The notes below the pieces were generated by a model. That model was not told the origin of the DNA and did not search any database. It saw nothing but the letters and a program-made list of their open reading frames with translations. DNA of 64,000 nt, taken from NCBI RefSeq assembly GCF_000970345.1, contig NZ_LAQU01000013.1, positions 1-64,000 of the forward strand, written 5' to 3'. Below, in pieces: positions 1 to 12,153 of this stretch (its first letter is position 1; each line of letters starts with the position of its first letter). A program made the position numbers and the translations under genes. The DNA comes from Robbsia andropogonis (GTDB taxonomy: Bacteria > Pseudomonadota > Gammaproteobacteria > Burkholderiales > Burkholderiaceae).

Positions 1-1
1 G

Positions 2-256
2 TTTGCCGGACGCGCGCGTTGCAATGACTTCGCGATCGGCGTGGAGTTGGAAGGCAGCGATACGACCCCATTCGAGCCGGCGCAATACGCGGCACTGGCG
101 ACGCTGACCGATGCCATCCGCGCCCGCCATCCGATCGAGGCGATCGTCGGGCATGAGCATATCGCCCCCGGTCGCAAGACCGACCCCGGCCCTTATTTCG
201 ATTGGGCGGCGTATGCGCATGCGGCACGTCTGCCGACGTCGCTACTACCTATCTGA
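2..256 (+). CDS. ampD: AmpD, 1,6-anhydro-N-acetylmuramyl-L-alanine amidase (3' end only)
   Basis: Only the last 84 residues are in the window; the 5' part lies upstream. AmpD is a cytoplasmic zinc amidase that removes the peptide from anhydro-muropeptides during cell-wall recycling. The visible part has the family hallmarks: RCNDFAIGVELEG near the left edge, and the C-terminal GHEHIAPGRKTDPGPYFDW motif, which carries the second zinc-ligand histidine and the aspartate ligand. The reading frame continues to the left edge with no start. It ends at a TGA and is followed at once by a hairpin. Identification is firm; nothing can be said about its start or promoter. Confidence 0.9.
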   Translation, partial: FAGRARCNDFAIGVELEGSDTTPFEPAQYAALATLTDAIRARHPIEAIVGHEHIAPGRKTDPGPYFDWAAYAHAARLPTSLLPI

Positions 257-258
257 CG

Positions 259-289
259 CCGGGCATCGGGACCTTCCCGATCTGCCCGG
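259..289 (+). terminator. Stem-loop directly after ampD, possible terminator
   Basis: A 7-bp stem CCGGGCA/TGCCCGG extends inwards into TCGGG/CCCGA with a 2-nt bulge, starting 2 nt after the ampD stop codon. The downstream side is only weakly T-rich (TTAGCGCATTT), so it may be a poor or factor-assisted terminator. Confidence 0.45.
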
Positions 290-397
290 TTAGCGCATTT
301 CCAAGTTAATGGGCAAGGCCCTTGTTGCGCCTGGGCAACCCCCTCACCAGCGCTACTGTCAAGCTAATGCAGTAAAAAAATGGGGCGATAAATCATT

Positions 398-426
398 TTG
401 CGATGGCATCGTGTACCCACTATACT
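398..426 (+). promoter_or_regulatory. Candidate sigma70 promoter of nrdA
   Basis: A -35-like TTGCGA (398-403) is separated by 17 bp from a -10-like TATACT (421-426). The -10 lies inside the first NrdR-box-like site, which fits repression by NrdR. Transcription would start near 433 and leave a leader of about 440 nt. Confidence 0.6.
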
Positions 427-432
427 TAGTGC
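417..432 (+). promoter_or_regulatory. NrdR box 1 upstream of nrdA
   Basis: CCACTATACTTAGTGC matches the known NrdR consensus ACACWATATATWGTGT at 12 of 16 positions and overlaps the nrdA -10. NrdR is the (d)ATP-sensing repressor of ribonucleotide reductase genes and binds paired boxes. Confidence 0.75.
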
Positions 433-448
433 GGAGCGACGGGCCTGC

Positions 449-464
449 ACACTACATCTGGTGT
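449..464 (+). promoter_or_regulatory. NrdR box 2 upstream of nrdA
   Basis: ACACTACATCTGGTGT has the ACAC...GTGT palindromic ends of an NrdR box. It starts exactly 32 bp after box 1, about three helical turns, the spacing expected for cooperative NrdR binding. Confidence 0.75.
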
Positions 465-873
465 TATTCTGGGGATAAGTGGTGTGTAACCCGGGGATAA
501 CCGGTGCCTAACCGTGCTGCTTCGGTACCTGAGTCTTGCGTGGAGGGCCGTGTGGGCAGGCGGTACAGGATACGGAGGGGATGCGGTCTGTTTGCGGGAC
601 AGTTTTCCACAAGGGGCGTGCTTGTACTGCAAGCCACGTAAGGACGATGGACGCCGGTATGAGCGTGGCCCTTCGACACATTTTTTTATAGATGCAGTAA
701 CCGGGTGCCGCGGCATCGCAGGACGCAGTTCGGAAGGGGCGATAGAGAACGGGGCGTCTCTACACCCGCTATGCCCGGCACACCGTCCGCCTTTCGCATT
801 GCTGATACAGCGGGGCGGCAAGTCTTCCATCTTACATTCGATTATTCGTTGCCCAGACCAGGAGTGTTTGTTT

Positions 874-3834
<2,961 letters not shown>

Positions 3835-3919
3835 AGGTAGTGGCCGGGTCGATCGATCCGGCCGCGATGTGCAACGGTCGTTGTCGACATTAGTGTCACT
3901 GAAGTAACAGTCGTAACGG

Positions 3920-3985
3920 GGTCGAACGTGTGGCGGGTAAATCGTGTCGAAGGTGAGACGATGCCCGCACCGTTCGACCTTTTTC
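3920..3985 (+). terminator. Intrinsic terminator after nrdA
   Basis: GGTCGAACG (3920-3928) pairs with CGTTCGACC (3971-3979), followed directly by TTTTTCTTC. The apical region can pair further, imperfectly. A separate GC-rich palindrome at 3842-3863 just after the stop codon has no T-tract. Confidence 0.65.
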
Positions 3986-4078
3986 TTCACCGTTGCCGTG
4001 ACCTGTATGTATGACGAAGCGGCACGGCGCTGGTGGCGCACGTTGCATCATGTGGCGCGCGCGCACAGTGACCCTGTG

Positions 4079-4094
4079 TCGCTATATATGGCCC
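4079..4094 (+). promoter_or_regulatory. NrdR box 1 upstream of nrdB
   Basis: TCGCTATATATGGCCC keeps the TATATAT core of the NrdR consensus (10 of 16 positions). It is the weaker partner of the box 32 bp downstream. Confidence 0.5.
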
Positions 4095-4110
4095 TTTTTG
4101 GCGATGGCGA

Positions 4111-4126
4111 GTACTATATTTAGTGG
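4111..4126 (+). promoter_or_regulatory. NrdR box 2 upstream of nrdB
   Basis: GTACTATATTTAGTGG matches the NrdR consensus at 12 of 16 positions and starts 32 bp after box 1, the same spacing as the pair upstream of nrdA. A -10-like TATATT (4115-4120) lies inside it. Confidence 0.65.
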
Positions 4127-4726
4127 TTTTGGGTGGGCGAACACAGGGATGGGTGCTACACTTGGTTCCGCGACTTCGTGCAGGGCCTCGTGCGCCATCT
4201 ACCCGTGACGTCGCAATGCGAATGCCGTGCGGGAACGTCCACAAGACAAGTGCAATGGCGGACGATCCAGCGGTGCGGCATGCATAACGCATCGATGGTC
4301 ATGTGGGCAGCGATCGTGATCGCATTGCCATGCGTGTGACGCGGCGAATGTGGATGTCGTCCATCGGCACGCGTGTTGCCGCGTTGGTGCCATTACGATG
4401 CGGAGGCGTCGTGTGGATGATGTCGAGGCGAGGCCGTCCCATATCGCACGCGAAGTGCGCGACATATCAACGACGCTGCGGCGGCACTTGCTCGACGGTA
4501 TCGCGCACCGCCGCATGGGGCGGCAAGCGACCGACGCATGATGGACGCCGAAAGATGTGAGCCATGAGGCAAATGACATCGCGTTCAGCACCCTGGATGG
4601 GTTTTGCGATCCAGATGTTGCTAATGTGCGATGCATGCAAAGACAAAACAGCTTTTTTGTGCAAGCGGTGCTTTTATCGTTTGACAAAAAATGGTACAAC
4701 CCGACTTGAATAAATGGTGAAAGCGA

Positions 4727-5944
4727 ATGCTGAACTGGGATGAAGAAACTTCCGTGATGCAACCTGCCGGTGCGACGCAACGAGCAGGGGTGTCGTCGGT
4801 GCAGAATGCAGGCGGCGCAGTGACGGGTGCGACGTTGCCGCAAGCGATGCCGGAAGCCCAGGCCGCGTTCGCGCAAGATGTCGCGAAGGCACCGGCAGCG
4901 CCGCAACAGGCAGCGCCGAATCCGACAGCCCGCGTGAATGTCAGCGACAAGCGGATCATCAACGGTCAGACCGACGTCAACCAGCTGGTGCCGTTCAAGT
5001 ACAAATGGGCATGGGAAAAATACCTGGCCGGCTGCGCGAATCATTGGATGCCGCAGGAAGTGAACATGTCGCGCGACATCGCGCTGTGGAAGGATCCTAA
5101 CGGTCTGACCGAAGACGAGCGTCGGGTCGTGAAGCGCAATCTGGGATTCTTCGTGACGGCGGACTCGCTGGCGGCCAACAACATCGTGTTGGGCACGTAT
5201 CGGCATATCACTGCCCCCGAGTGCCGGCAGTTCCTGTTGCGCCAGGCGTTTGAGGAGGCCATCCATACGCACGCGTACCAGTACATCGTCGAATCGTTGG
5301 GTCTCGACGAAGGCGAGATCTTCAACGCGTATCACGAAGTGACATCGATCCGCGACAAGGACGAGTTCCTGTTGCCGTTCATCGATACGTTGACAGATCC
5401 CGCGTTCAAGACCGGTACCTTGGAAACCGACCAACAACTGCTGCGCTCGTTGATCGTGTTCGCCTGCATCATGGAAGGTTTGTTCTTCTATGTCGGATTT
5501 ACACAGATTCTGGCGCTTGGTCGTCAGAACAAGATGACCGGCGCGGCAGAGCAATACCAATACATCCTGCGTGACGAGTCGATGCACTGTAACTTCGGTA
5601 TCGACTTGATCAATCAGATCAAGCTCGAGAACCCGCATCTGTGGACTGCGGAATTCAAGGCGGAGATCACAGGGATCTTCCGTCAGGCAGTGGATCTGGA
5701 GTATAAGTACGCGGAAGATACGATGCCGCGTGGCGTGTTGGGCTTAAACGCAAGCATGTTCAAGGGGTATCTTCGCTTTATATGCAATCGCCGTTGTCAA
5801 CAGATCGGCCTGGACGCCATGTTCCCGAACGAGGAAAATCCGTTCCCGTGGATGAGCGAGATGATCGACTTGAAGAAGGAGCGCAACTTCTTCGAGACGC
5901 GAGTCATCGAGTACCAGACAGGTGGCGCACTCTCTTGGGAGTGA
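4727..5944 (+). CDS. nrdB: Class Ia ribonucleoside-diphosphate reductase, beta subunit (NrdB)
   Basis: The 405-residue small subunit carries the diiron-tyrosyl radical cofactor for NrdA. The segment [11 protein letters not shown] supplies E177 and H180 as iron ligands and Y184 as the radical tyrosine, by alignment with E. coli E115, H118 and Y122. A second ligand segment [12 protein letters not shown] is present. An Ala/Gln/Pro-rich N-terminal region (about residues 12-70) precedes the ferritin-like core and is not needed in shorter homologues. The ATG at 4727 has a GGTGAAAG upstream. A pair of NrdR-box-like sites lies about 600 bp upstream. No convincing terminator is seen downstream. Confidence 0.96.
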   Translation: MLNWDEETSVMQPAGATQRAGVSSVQNAGGAVTGATLPQAMPEAQAAFAQDVAKAPAAPQQAAPNPTARVNVSDKRIINGQTDVNQLVPFKYKWAWEKYLAGCANHWMPQEVNMSRDIALWKDPNGLTEDERRVVKRNLGFFVTADSLAANNIVLGTYRHITAPECRQFLLRQAFEEAIHTHAYQYIVESLGLDEGEIFNAYHEVTSIRDKDEFLLPFIDTLTDPAFKTGTLETDQQLLRSLIVFACIMEGLFFYVGFTQILALGRQNKMTGAAEQYQYILRDESMHCNFGIDLINQIKLENPHLWTAEFKAEITGIFRQAVDLEYKYAEDTMPRGVLGLNASMFKGYLRFICNRRCQQIGLDAMFPNEENPFPWMSEMIDLKKERNFFETRVIEYQTGGALSWE

Positions 5945-6803
5945 TCGTAGGCAGTCCGTCGGTGGCGAGATGCGCGAGAGTGACGTGAAAGTGCATCGCA
6001 TTGACACGGAATGCGGCGATTACGTCACATGGTGGAATGATGTTTGCTCTACTTTTGTCGTGAAGGCGGTAGCATGGCGCATGTGGTCGAGCCATGTGAC
6101 CGCCAGCAGTGATACCTGATTCGAACAACGACGCATCGCAGCGACGTTGTCGCCAGTGACGCACTGGCAGGAAGCAGTCGGAGAAGACAGCATGGCAACA
6201 GACGTTGGTAAGCGCGTGATATGACGCCCCAACGGACAAGGCGGTAAATCGGAGTGTACTGACGGCGGTCCCGCGCGCAAACATCGCGTGAACAGATAGG
6301 ACATCCTAGAAAGCGTGTGACCTCGACAGTACCGGATGGATAGTGCCAATTAACGAAGTGGGGAAAGTCGTCCTGATGCAGAGCGCTTCGTGCGGCCAAT
6401 CGGCCCACCTGGATGACCGAGAGCTCTTTGCGATCCCTTCAGTGGGAGGGACCAACGCCCCTCCAAAAAAAGGACCCGTTTTCAAGCGATCCGATTACAA
6501 GTCAGGTTCCGAACTCTGCGCCGACGCCTTCGGCAGCGCGGAACCGCCTCATCAACCGTCACGATGCGATCGACCTGCCGATGGTGGCCGATCGCGTTAC
6601 ACGCGCATGCGATCGATTCCGGTCGCGTGCGCGTTGCCGCATTCGTCTGTTGGGCACCGATTATCGGTTCCCAGCGAACGAATAGCTCGTTTCAACGGCA
6701 TGCCACGTCCCTGGCATCAAAGCCTGGGCGTCAAGCCGTCAACGGGTTCCCGACGTAGGGTGTTGTTGCTTCACATTTCATCCGACAACTGAAGGAGAAA
6801 AAC
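5945..6803. other. Gene-free region between nrdB and the histone-like gene (859 bp)
   Basis: No open frame in either strand gives a recognisable protein; the longest plus-strand frame (6343-6792) looks like random translation. A small hairpin (GGAGGG/CCCTCC at about 6447-6463) is followed by an A-run rather than a T-run. I cannot assign a promoter to the downstream gene with confidence. The stretch could contain a small RNA or be degenerate sequence. Confidence 0.4.
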
Positions 6804-7313
6804 ATGGCTACCGCCAAAAAGAAACCTGCTACAAAGAAGGTCGCTGCAAAGAAAGCACCGGCTAAGAAAGCTGCTGCCAAGAAGGTCGCGGTCAAGAAGG
6901 TTGCCGCAAAGAAAGTAGCGGTCAAGAAGGTTGCCGTTAAGAAGGTCGCCGCAAAGAAAGCACCGGCGAAGAAGGCCGCTGCAAAGAAGGTCGCCGCCAA
7001 GAAAGTAGCGGTGAAGAAGGTTGCCGCGAAGAAGGCGCCGGCAAAGAAAGCGGCAGCGAAGAAGGTCGCCGTGAAGAAGGTCACCGCGAAGAAGGCTGCT
7101 GCAAAGAAGGTCGCTGCCAAAAAAGTAGCAGCGAAGAAGACGGCCGCGAAGAAGGCGCCGGCGAAGAAAGCTGCCGCCAAGAAAGCCTCGGCAAAGAAGT
7201 CGGCGGCAAAGCCTGCCCCTGCGCTCGGTGCGACGACGCCTACGTCACCGGCGGTGAAGACCACGCTGAGCACCACGGGTGCCTGGCCGTTTCCCACCAG
7301 CCCGAAGCCGTAA
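6804..7313 (+). CDS. Histone H1-like DNA-binding protein with AAKK/KKVA repeats
   Basis: The 169-residue protein is almost entirely built of five-residue units of the form AAKKV, VAVKK and APAKK from residue 10 to about 137, ending in a Pro/Ala/Thr-rich tail (about 138-169). Such lysine/alanine/valine repeats are typical of bacterial H1 homologues such as BpH1 of Bordetella, which bind DNA nonspecifically and resemble the C-terminal tail of eukaryotic H1. No globular domain or signal peptide is visible. GAAGGAGA lies a few nt before the ATG. Repeat number in this family varies by slippage. Role as a chromatin modulator is inferred. Confidence 0.9.
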   Translation: MATAKKKPATKKVAAKKAPAKKAAAKKVAVKKVAAKKVAVKKVAVKKVAAKKAPAKKAAAKKVAAKKVAVKKVAAKKAPAKKAAAKKVAVKKVTAKKAAAKKVAAKKVAAKKTAAKKAPAKKAAAKKASAKKSAAKPAPALGATTPTSPAVKTTLSTTGAWPFPTSPKP

Positions 7314-7484
7314 TGCGCTGCCGCGTTCGCGCGGCCTCACCGAAGGCAGGCACGACCGGTCATCCGGTGCGATGGTCAGGCTTGGCGGCAACCGCACTGC
7401 CAGCTTACCGAGCCCCGACCGGACCCTCGGCGTACGATCTTGCGATAAGCAACATCGTACGCGTCATCCGCTTGCCACAAAAAG

Positions 7485-7520
7485 AAACCCGCCCTCGCTT
7501 ACGCGAATGCGGGTTTTTTT
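7485..7520. terminator. Bidirectional terminator between the histone-like gene and the glycine-zipper lipoprotein gene
   Basis: AAACCCGC (7485-7492) and GCGGGTTT (7509-7516) form an 8-bp stem with a 16-nt loop, followed by T's on the plus strand and preceded by A's, so it can serve both converging genes. Confidence 0.85.
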
Positions 7521-7582
7521 ACCGATACGTCGGTCGATGGCTTCATGCCATCCCGAACCGTCTTGACGCGCGGGGAAACGGC

Positions 7583-8062
7583 TTAGTGCGTCACACGCGT
7601 TATGCCACCGCTTGTCAGCAGCCTGACGCGCTGGCCCGCGGCGAACGTCTCGGCGCTTGGCGCTTGCGTGATAGCACGCAGGTCGCCGTTGTCCAGGCGT
7701 ACAGTGATCTCGACGCCTTGCTTGGTGCCAATGCCTTTCTCGATCGCGTTGCCTGCCACGAGGCCTCCGAGACCGCCGAGGATGCCGGTCACCAGCGATC
7801 CGCGTCCACCACCGATCGCACTCCCTGCAACCGCGCCGAGGGCGCCGCCGCCGATCGCGCCGACACCGGTCGTCTCGCCTTCGCGAATCTGTACGGCCCG
7901 CACGGATTCCACGGTGGCCATGCGGACCGTTTGTTCGCGCTGTGCTTGGGACACCGTGTACGAGTCCGCGGAGGCACCGCCGGTGGCACATCCCTGCATG
8001 ACCAACAACGTTGCTGTCATCGGTACGATGACAGCAACTTGCCATAGCGTCGTCTTGCTCAT
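7583..8062 (-). CDS. Glycine-zipper 2TM-type outer-membrane lipoprotein (SlyB/Pcp-like)
   Basis: The 159-residue precursor has a short signal peptide ending in a lipobox (LLVMQGC). A glycine-rich segment follows (GAIGGGALGAVAGSAIGGG and a second copy GGLGGLVAGNAIEKGIG), typical of glycine-zipper 2TM lipoproteins of the SlyB/Pcp type. The C-terminal part (about 115-159) resembles the small beta-domain of that family. I chose the ATG at 8062 rather than 8068 because AGGAG is then about 9 nt upstream, while the earlier ATG is too close. It probably helps outer-membrane integrity; exact role unknown. Confidence 0.85.
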   Translation of the reverse strand: MSKTTLWQVAVIVPMTATLLVMQGCATGGASADSYTVSQAQREQTVRMATVESVRAVQIREGETTGVGAIGGGALGAVAGSAIGGGRGSLVTGILGGLGGLVAGNAIEKGIGTKQGVEITVRLDNGDLRAITQAPSAETFAAGQRVRLLTSGGITRVTH

Positions 8063-8109
8063 CTGCATTTTCTCCTGTTACCGCTGCCCACTATTACGTG
8101 ATAGTCGCT

Positions 8110-8159
8110 GCAACGCCAGCCTGGTTTCCGCGCCACTTCGGCGAGGGGAATGGCGTTGC
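8110..8159. repeat. Long inverted repeat upstream of the glycine-zipper lipoprotein gene
   Basis: GCAACGCCA (8110-8118) and TGGCGTTGC (8151-8159) are perfect complements separated by 32 nt, with a small nested hairpin CGCC/GGCG at 8131-8143. No T-run follows on either strand, so it is more likely a transcript structure or operator than an intrinsic terminator. Confidence 0.5.
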
Positions 8160-8247
8160 GTATCTTAGTTATATACGCCTAGACATTGATCTCAGCGCCA
8201 ATGCGAACGCTACCGACGGTGGGCACGTCACGAGGCAGTGAGCGAGG

Positions 8248-9198
8248 TCAAGCCAATGCGTATCCAAACGCACGTTGGAATGCGGCGTGCAGTTCGTCCA
8301 CGGTCAATGCATAGTTCTGCGGACCCTGCGTCGCGATCTTCAATGAGCCCATCAGGCTCGCCAGCCGACCGGTCGTAGGCCAATCCAGACCGTTTTCGAT
8401 GCCGAACAGCAGACCGCCGCGGAACGCATCGCCGCAGCCGGTCGGGTCGACGATACGTTCCGCCGGCACTACGGGGATGTCATCCTGTTGGCCGTCGCGG
8501 TAAATCGTCGCGCCCTTCTCGCCACGGGTCACGATGGTGGCCTGCGTGCGTGAGACGATTTCGTCCCACGACCAGCCTGTCTTGTTCTCAACCAATTTGG
8601 CTTCGTAGTCGTTGACCGCCAGATAGGTCGCGAGTTCGATCATACGACGTAGCGTGTCCTGTTGGAACAGTGGCAGGCCCTGACCGGGGTCAAACAGGAA
8701 GGGAATACCCGCTTTTGAGAATTGTTCGCAGTGCGCAATCATCCCATCGAGGCCATCGGGGGCGACGATGCCCACCTTGATCGCCCCATCATCGTTGCAT
8801 GCCCGCTCGACGTCGTTTTGATGCGATTGCATCATCGCGCCAGGATGGAAGGCCGTGATCTGATTATTGTCGAGGTCGGTCGTGATCATCGCTTGAGCGG
8901 TGCTCGCGCCATCAATCACGCGGACATGATGGGCTTTGAGATCCAGTTCGCCCAAGCGGTCGAGGTAGCGTTGACCATCGACGCCGCCGATGGTGGCCAT
9001 GATGCGAGCGTCCCCCCCCAGCATGCGCAGGCTATACGCGATATTGCCCGCGCATCCGCCGAATTCCTGACGCATCGTTGGCACGAGAAAACTGACGTTC
9101 AGAATGTGCACCTGATCCGGAAGGATATGTTCGCCAAAACGCCCTTCGAACGTCATGATGTTGTCGTAGGCGAGCGATCCGCAAATGAGCGAGGCCAA
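8248..9198 (-). CDS. PfkB-family carbohydrate/nucleoside kinase
   Basis: The 316-residue protein is a ribokinase-fold kinase. The N-terminal strand LICGSLAYDNIMTFEGRF, the substrate-site glycine pair in EFGGCAGNIAYSLRMLGG, and the C-terminal PfkB signature IVDPTGCGDAFRGGLLFG with the catalytic aspartate in the GCGDA motif are all present. Members of this subgroup are often annotated as adenosine or sugar kinases; the substrate cannot be set from sequence alone. Translation probably begins at a TTG (9196-9198): the homologous proteins start exactly at this methionine and no ATG fits. It is read in the same direction as prmA, about 100 bp downstream of that gene. Confidence 0.9.
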   Translation of the reverse strand: MASLICGSLAYDNIMTFEGRFGEHILPDQVHILNVSFLVPTMRQEFGGCAGNIAYSLRMLGGDARIMATIGGVDGQRYLDRLGELDLKAHHVRVIDGASTAQAMITTDLDNNQITAFHPGAMMQSHQNDVERACNDDGAIKVGIVAPDGLDGMIAHCEQFSKAGIPFLFDPGQGLPLFQQDTLRRMIELATYLAVNDYEAKLVENKTGWSWDEIVSRTQATIVTRGEKGATIYRDGQQDDIPVVPAERIVDPTGCGDAFRGGLLFGIENGLDWPTTGRLASLMGSLKIATQGPQNYALTVDELHAAFQRAFGYALA

Positions 9199-9301
9199 AG
9201 TGTTTTACCCAGAAAAAGTAAATGTGCCATGAACCATCATGGCGGCTATGAGGTATTTTACTCAGCCCCCGCCATCATTGCGAACTGGCGTGCGCGATGT
9301 A

Positions 9302-10258
9302 CTAAGCGCGGCGCGTGCCGCTGAGGCAGACCCACCCTTCGTGTTCACGCCAGACATGCATGTCGATCCACGGCGCATACGCCGCGGCCACTTCTTCGGC
9401 CTGGCGTGCCAATACGCCGGAGAGCGCGATGCGACCACCGGGCCGCACACGCCCGCATAGCATCGATGCCAGTACTTTCAACGGATTCGACAGGATGTTC
9501 GCGACGACGATATCGAACGTCGCTCCCGGTTCGGCCACTGCCTGCGCGCCCGTGGCGCTGCCAGGCGCCGAGGCCGCTGCGGGCAGGGCGTCTGGCAGGC
9601 CAAAGCGCAGCGCCTGGCCGGCTACACGATTGCGGGCCGCGTTGTCGTGCGCGGTCGCTACCGCCTGAGCGTCGATATCGATTCCTACCACATCGCGCGC
9701 ACCGCACTTGACGGCGAGAATGGCCAGGATACCGGAGCCGCAACCGTAGTCGAGCACGGTATCGCCATTCTGGACCTGGCTTTCCAGCCATTCCATGCAC
9801 AGCCGCGTAGTCGGATGGCTGCCGGTGCCGAAGGCCAGGCCGGGATCCAGTTCGAGGATCAACGCGTCGGGGTCCGGGGCATCGTGCCACGATGGCACGA
9901 CCCAGATGTGTCTGCCTATCGCGATGGGTGCGAACTGGGATTGCGTCAGGCGGACCCAGTCCTGGTCCGCGATCTCACGCGTCTCGAACGACGGTACGGG
10001 CAACAGCAGGTGGTTCGCCGCCGCGCGCAACAGGACGTCCGGGTCCTGATCCGCAGATAGCAGCGCGACGACGCGTGAGTGATGCCAGCTGTGCGACTGC
10101 ACGACCATGCCGGGCTCGCCGAAAACGGGCTGCTCGTCCGGCGTATCGGCATCGGCGTCTTCGATCGACACGGACAGGGCGCCCAGGTCCATCAGCGTGT
10201 CGGAGAGCGCTTCGGCGGTGTCACGCGCCGCATCAATGACTAATTCGCGGTAACTCAC
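9302..10258 (-). CDS. prmA: Ribosomal protein L11 methyltransferase PrmA
   Basis: The 318-residue enzyme trimethylates ribosomal protein L11 with S-adenosylmethionine. The family signature [19 protein letters not shown], the SAM motif [18 protein letters not shown] and the active-site [10 protein letters not shown] are visible. An Ala/Gly/Ser-rich stretch ([20 protein letters not shown], about residues 222-242) is inserted just before that last motif, where homologues have a short turn. The start is a GTG (10256-10258), supported by AGGAG 8 nt upstream. It follows accC on the minus strand across 233 bp. Confidence 0.95.
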   Translation of the reverse strand: MSYRELVIDAARDTAEALSDTLMDLGALSVSIEDADADTPDEQPVFGEPGMVVQSHSWHHSRVVALLSADQDPDVLLRAAANHLLLPVPSFETREIADQDWVRLTQSQFAPIAIGRHIWVVPSWHDAPDPDALILELDPGLAFGTGSHPTTRLCMEWLESQVQNGDTVLDYGCGSGILAILAVKCGARDVVGIDIDAQAVATAHDNAARNRVAGQALRFGLPDALPAAASAPGSATGAQAVAEPGATFDIVVANILSNPLKVLASMLCGRVRPGGRIALSGVLARQAEEVAAAYAPWIDMHVWREHEGWVCLSGTRRA

Positions 10259-10491
10259 GCGGATACTCCTGTTCAGCCGTCCAAACCCGGATGATACGCG
10301 ATGTCACCGGGTGTTCGACACCGCGCCCGTCGTGGTATCGAAGGGACGTATCGAAAAAAAGCGCGGGGCACCGGGGCGGCGCATGCACTGCGTCAGTCCC
10401 ACGGTACACCCGCGCGGTGGTCCTTCTGGCAACGTTCCCGGCAGTGGTTCGGCTTGTCCACGAGGCGCAACCCTGCACGCGCCGGTTACGT

Positions 10492-11862
10492 TTAGGCCTG
10501 GTTGCCTTGCTCGGCGGCTTTATTTGCGGCCAGGCGTTCTTCCAGATAATGGATGCTCGTGCCGCCGGCGATGAATGCACCGTCGGCCATCAGTTCCCGA
10601 TGCAGCGGAATGTTCGTCTTGATGCCTTCGACCACCATTTCCGACAGCGCGATCTGCATCCGCTTGATCGCCTGATCGCGGGTGGCACCATAGGCAATGA
10701 CCTTGCCGATCATCGAATCGTAGTTCGACGGCACGAAATAGCCATCATAGGCATGCGAATCGACACGGATGCCAGGGCCGCCCGGTGGATGCCATGACGT
10801 AATGCGACCCGGTGACGGCGTAAACTTGAGGGGGTCCTCGGCATTGATACGGCATTCGATCGCATGCCCGCGCAGTTCGACGTCGCGCTGACGGATCTCC
10901 AGTTTTTCGCCTGCGGCGATGCGGATCTGTTCCTGCACGATGTCGACGCCCGTGATCAGTTCGGTGACGGGATGTTCGACCTGCACGCGCGTGTTCATTT
11001 CGATGAAATAGAACTCGTCGTTTTCGAACAGGAACTCGAACGTGCCGGCGCCACGATACCCCATCTTCTTGCAGGCCTCGGCGCAGCGTTCCCCCACTTT
11101 TTCGACGATGCGGCGTGCAATACCCGGGGCCGGCGCTTCCTCGATCACCTTCTGGTGGCGGCGTTGCATCGAGCAGTCGCGCTCACCCAGCCAGATGGCG
11201 TTCTTGAACGTGTCGGCAAGAACCTGGATTTCCACGTGACGCGGATTCTGCAGGAACTTCTCCATATAGACTTCGGGATTGCCGAAGGCTCGGCCGGCTT
11301 CCTCGCGCGTCATGTTGACCGCGTTGATCAACGCCGCTTCGCTGTGGACCACGCGCATGCCACGACCGCCGCCGCCGCCCGCGGCCTTGATGATCACGGG
11401 ATAGCCCACGGCGCGGCCGATCTTGATGATCTCCTTCGGATCTTCCGGCAATGCGCCTTCCGAACCGGGCACGCACGGCACGCCGGCACGGATCATTGCC
11501 TGCTTCGCAGACACCTTATCGCCCATCATACGGATGGTTTCCGGGCGGGGTCCGATGAACGCGAATCCGGACTGCTCGACGCGCTCGGCAAAGTCGGCAT
11601 TTTCCGACAAGAAGCCATAGCCGGGATGAATTGCCTCGGCATCGGTGACTTCCGCGGCGCTGATCAGCGCCGGCATGTTGAGATAGCTGAGATTCGACGG
11701 AGCCGGACCGATACACACGGCTTCATCCGCCAGCCGGACGTACTTTGCTTCCTTGTCGGCTTCGGAGTAGACCACCACGGTCTTAACGCCGAGTTCACGG
11801 CACGCGCGCTGAATACGCAGCGCGATTTCCCCGCGATTGGCAATGAGAATTTTTTCGAACAT
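10492..11862 (-). CDS. accC: Biotin carboxylase subunit of acetyl-CoA carboxylase
   Basis: The 456-residue ATP-grasp enzyme carboxylates the biotin on AccB, the first half of the acetyl-CoA carboxylase reaction. The N-terminal [19 protein letters not shown], the glycine-rich ATP loop [14 protein letters not shown], and the metal/bicarbonate motif [14 protein letters not shown] are all intact, and length equals the family norm. It lies downstream of accB on the minus strand, but the two are separated by 291 bp rather than the few tens of bp usual for accBC. Confidence 0.97.
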   Translation of the reverse strand: MFEKILIANRGEIALRIQRACRELGVKTVVVYSEADKEAKYVRLADEAVCIGPAPSNLSYLNMPALISAAEVTDAEAIHPGYGFLSENADFAERVEQSGFAFIGPRPETIRMMGDKVSAKQAMIRAGVPCVPGSEGALPEDPKEIIKIGRAVGYPVIIKAAGGGGGRGMRVVHSEAALINAVNMTREEAGRAFGNPEVYMEKFLQNPRHVEIQVLADTFKNAIWLGERDCSMQRRHQKVIEEAPAPGIARRIVEKVGERCAEACKKMGYRGAGTFEFLFENDEFYFIEMNTRVQVEHPVTELITGVDIVQEQIRIAAGEKLEIRQRDVELRGHAIECRINAEDPLKFTPSPGRITSWHPPGGPGIRVDSHAYDGYFVPSNYDSMIGKVIAYGATRDQAIKRMQIALSEMVVEGIKTNIPLHRELMADGAFIAGGTSIHYLEERLAANKAAEQGNQA

Positions 11863-12153
11863 AGCTGAAAAGCCTAGCGGAATGTCGGACGATCGTTACC
11901 GATCGCCGGGATCAATCGAAAAGGCACGAAAACTGTCGGAACAGGGCGGGACGGCGTGTTCGCTGCGAATGTCGCGGTCCCGGCGCCTTCTTCTCGGCAT
12001 ACGCCATCACGCACGCGCAGGAGAACCATGCGGTCTTCACTCTGTCTCATCCGCCGAAACGCGTCTTCGTGCCGACGACGACATCGGCGCGGGCTACGCG
12101 CACCGTCCTGGGGACCGGGGGCGCGTGGCACGCCGGGCTGTCCGCCCGCGGTA

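Larger units (their letters stand above)
257..873. other. ampD-nrdA intergenic region (617 bp): terminator-like hairpin, nrdA promoter, NrdR boxes, long leader
   Basis: I see no credible gene here. The stretch holds the hairpin after ampD, an nrdA promoter with two NrdR-box-like sites at 398-464, and about 440 nt of leader before the nrdA ATG. An open frame in phase with nrdA begins near 514, but its translation does not resemble the NrdA N-terminus and it lacks a ribosome binding site, so I treat it as untranslated leader. Confidence 0.6.
3835..4726. other. nrdA-nrdB intergenic region (892 bp): terminator, NrdR-box pair, long nrdB leader
   Basis: No open frame here resembles a known protein. 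The region holds a palindrome (3842-3863), the nrdA terminator (3920-3985), a pair of NrdR-box-like sites (4079-4126), about 600 bp of featureless sequence, and an AT-rich stretch (about 4621-4720) with a TTGACA at 4681-4686. That TTGACA has no convincing -10 at normal spacing (best is TTGAAT at 19 bp), so a second promoter close to nrdB is possible but not shown. Confidence 0.55.

Noticed and set aside
514-873. In-frame upstream extension of nrdA by 120 codons
   Set aside because: No similarity to NrdA N-termini, no ribosome binding site, and the ATG at 874 has AGGAG at good distance.
6446-6471. Hairpin with A-run in the nrdB-histone gap as a terminator
   Set aside because: On the plus strand the stem is followed by A's, and on the minus strand the T's precede the stem, so it fits neither direction.
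10345-10385. T-run (minus strand) after a GC-rich stretch downstream of accC as a terminator
   Set aside because: The T-run is present but only a 4-bp self-complementary arm pair is visible; I could not draw a stable stem.
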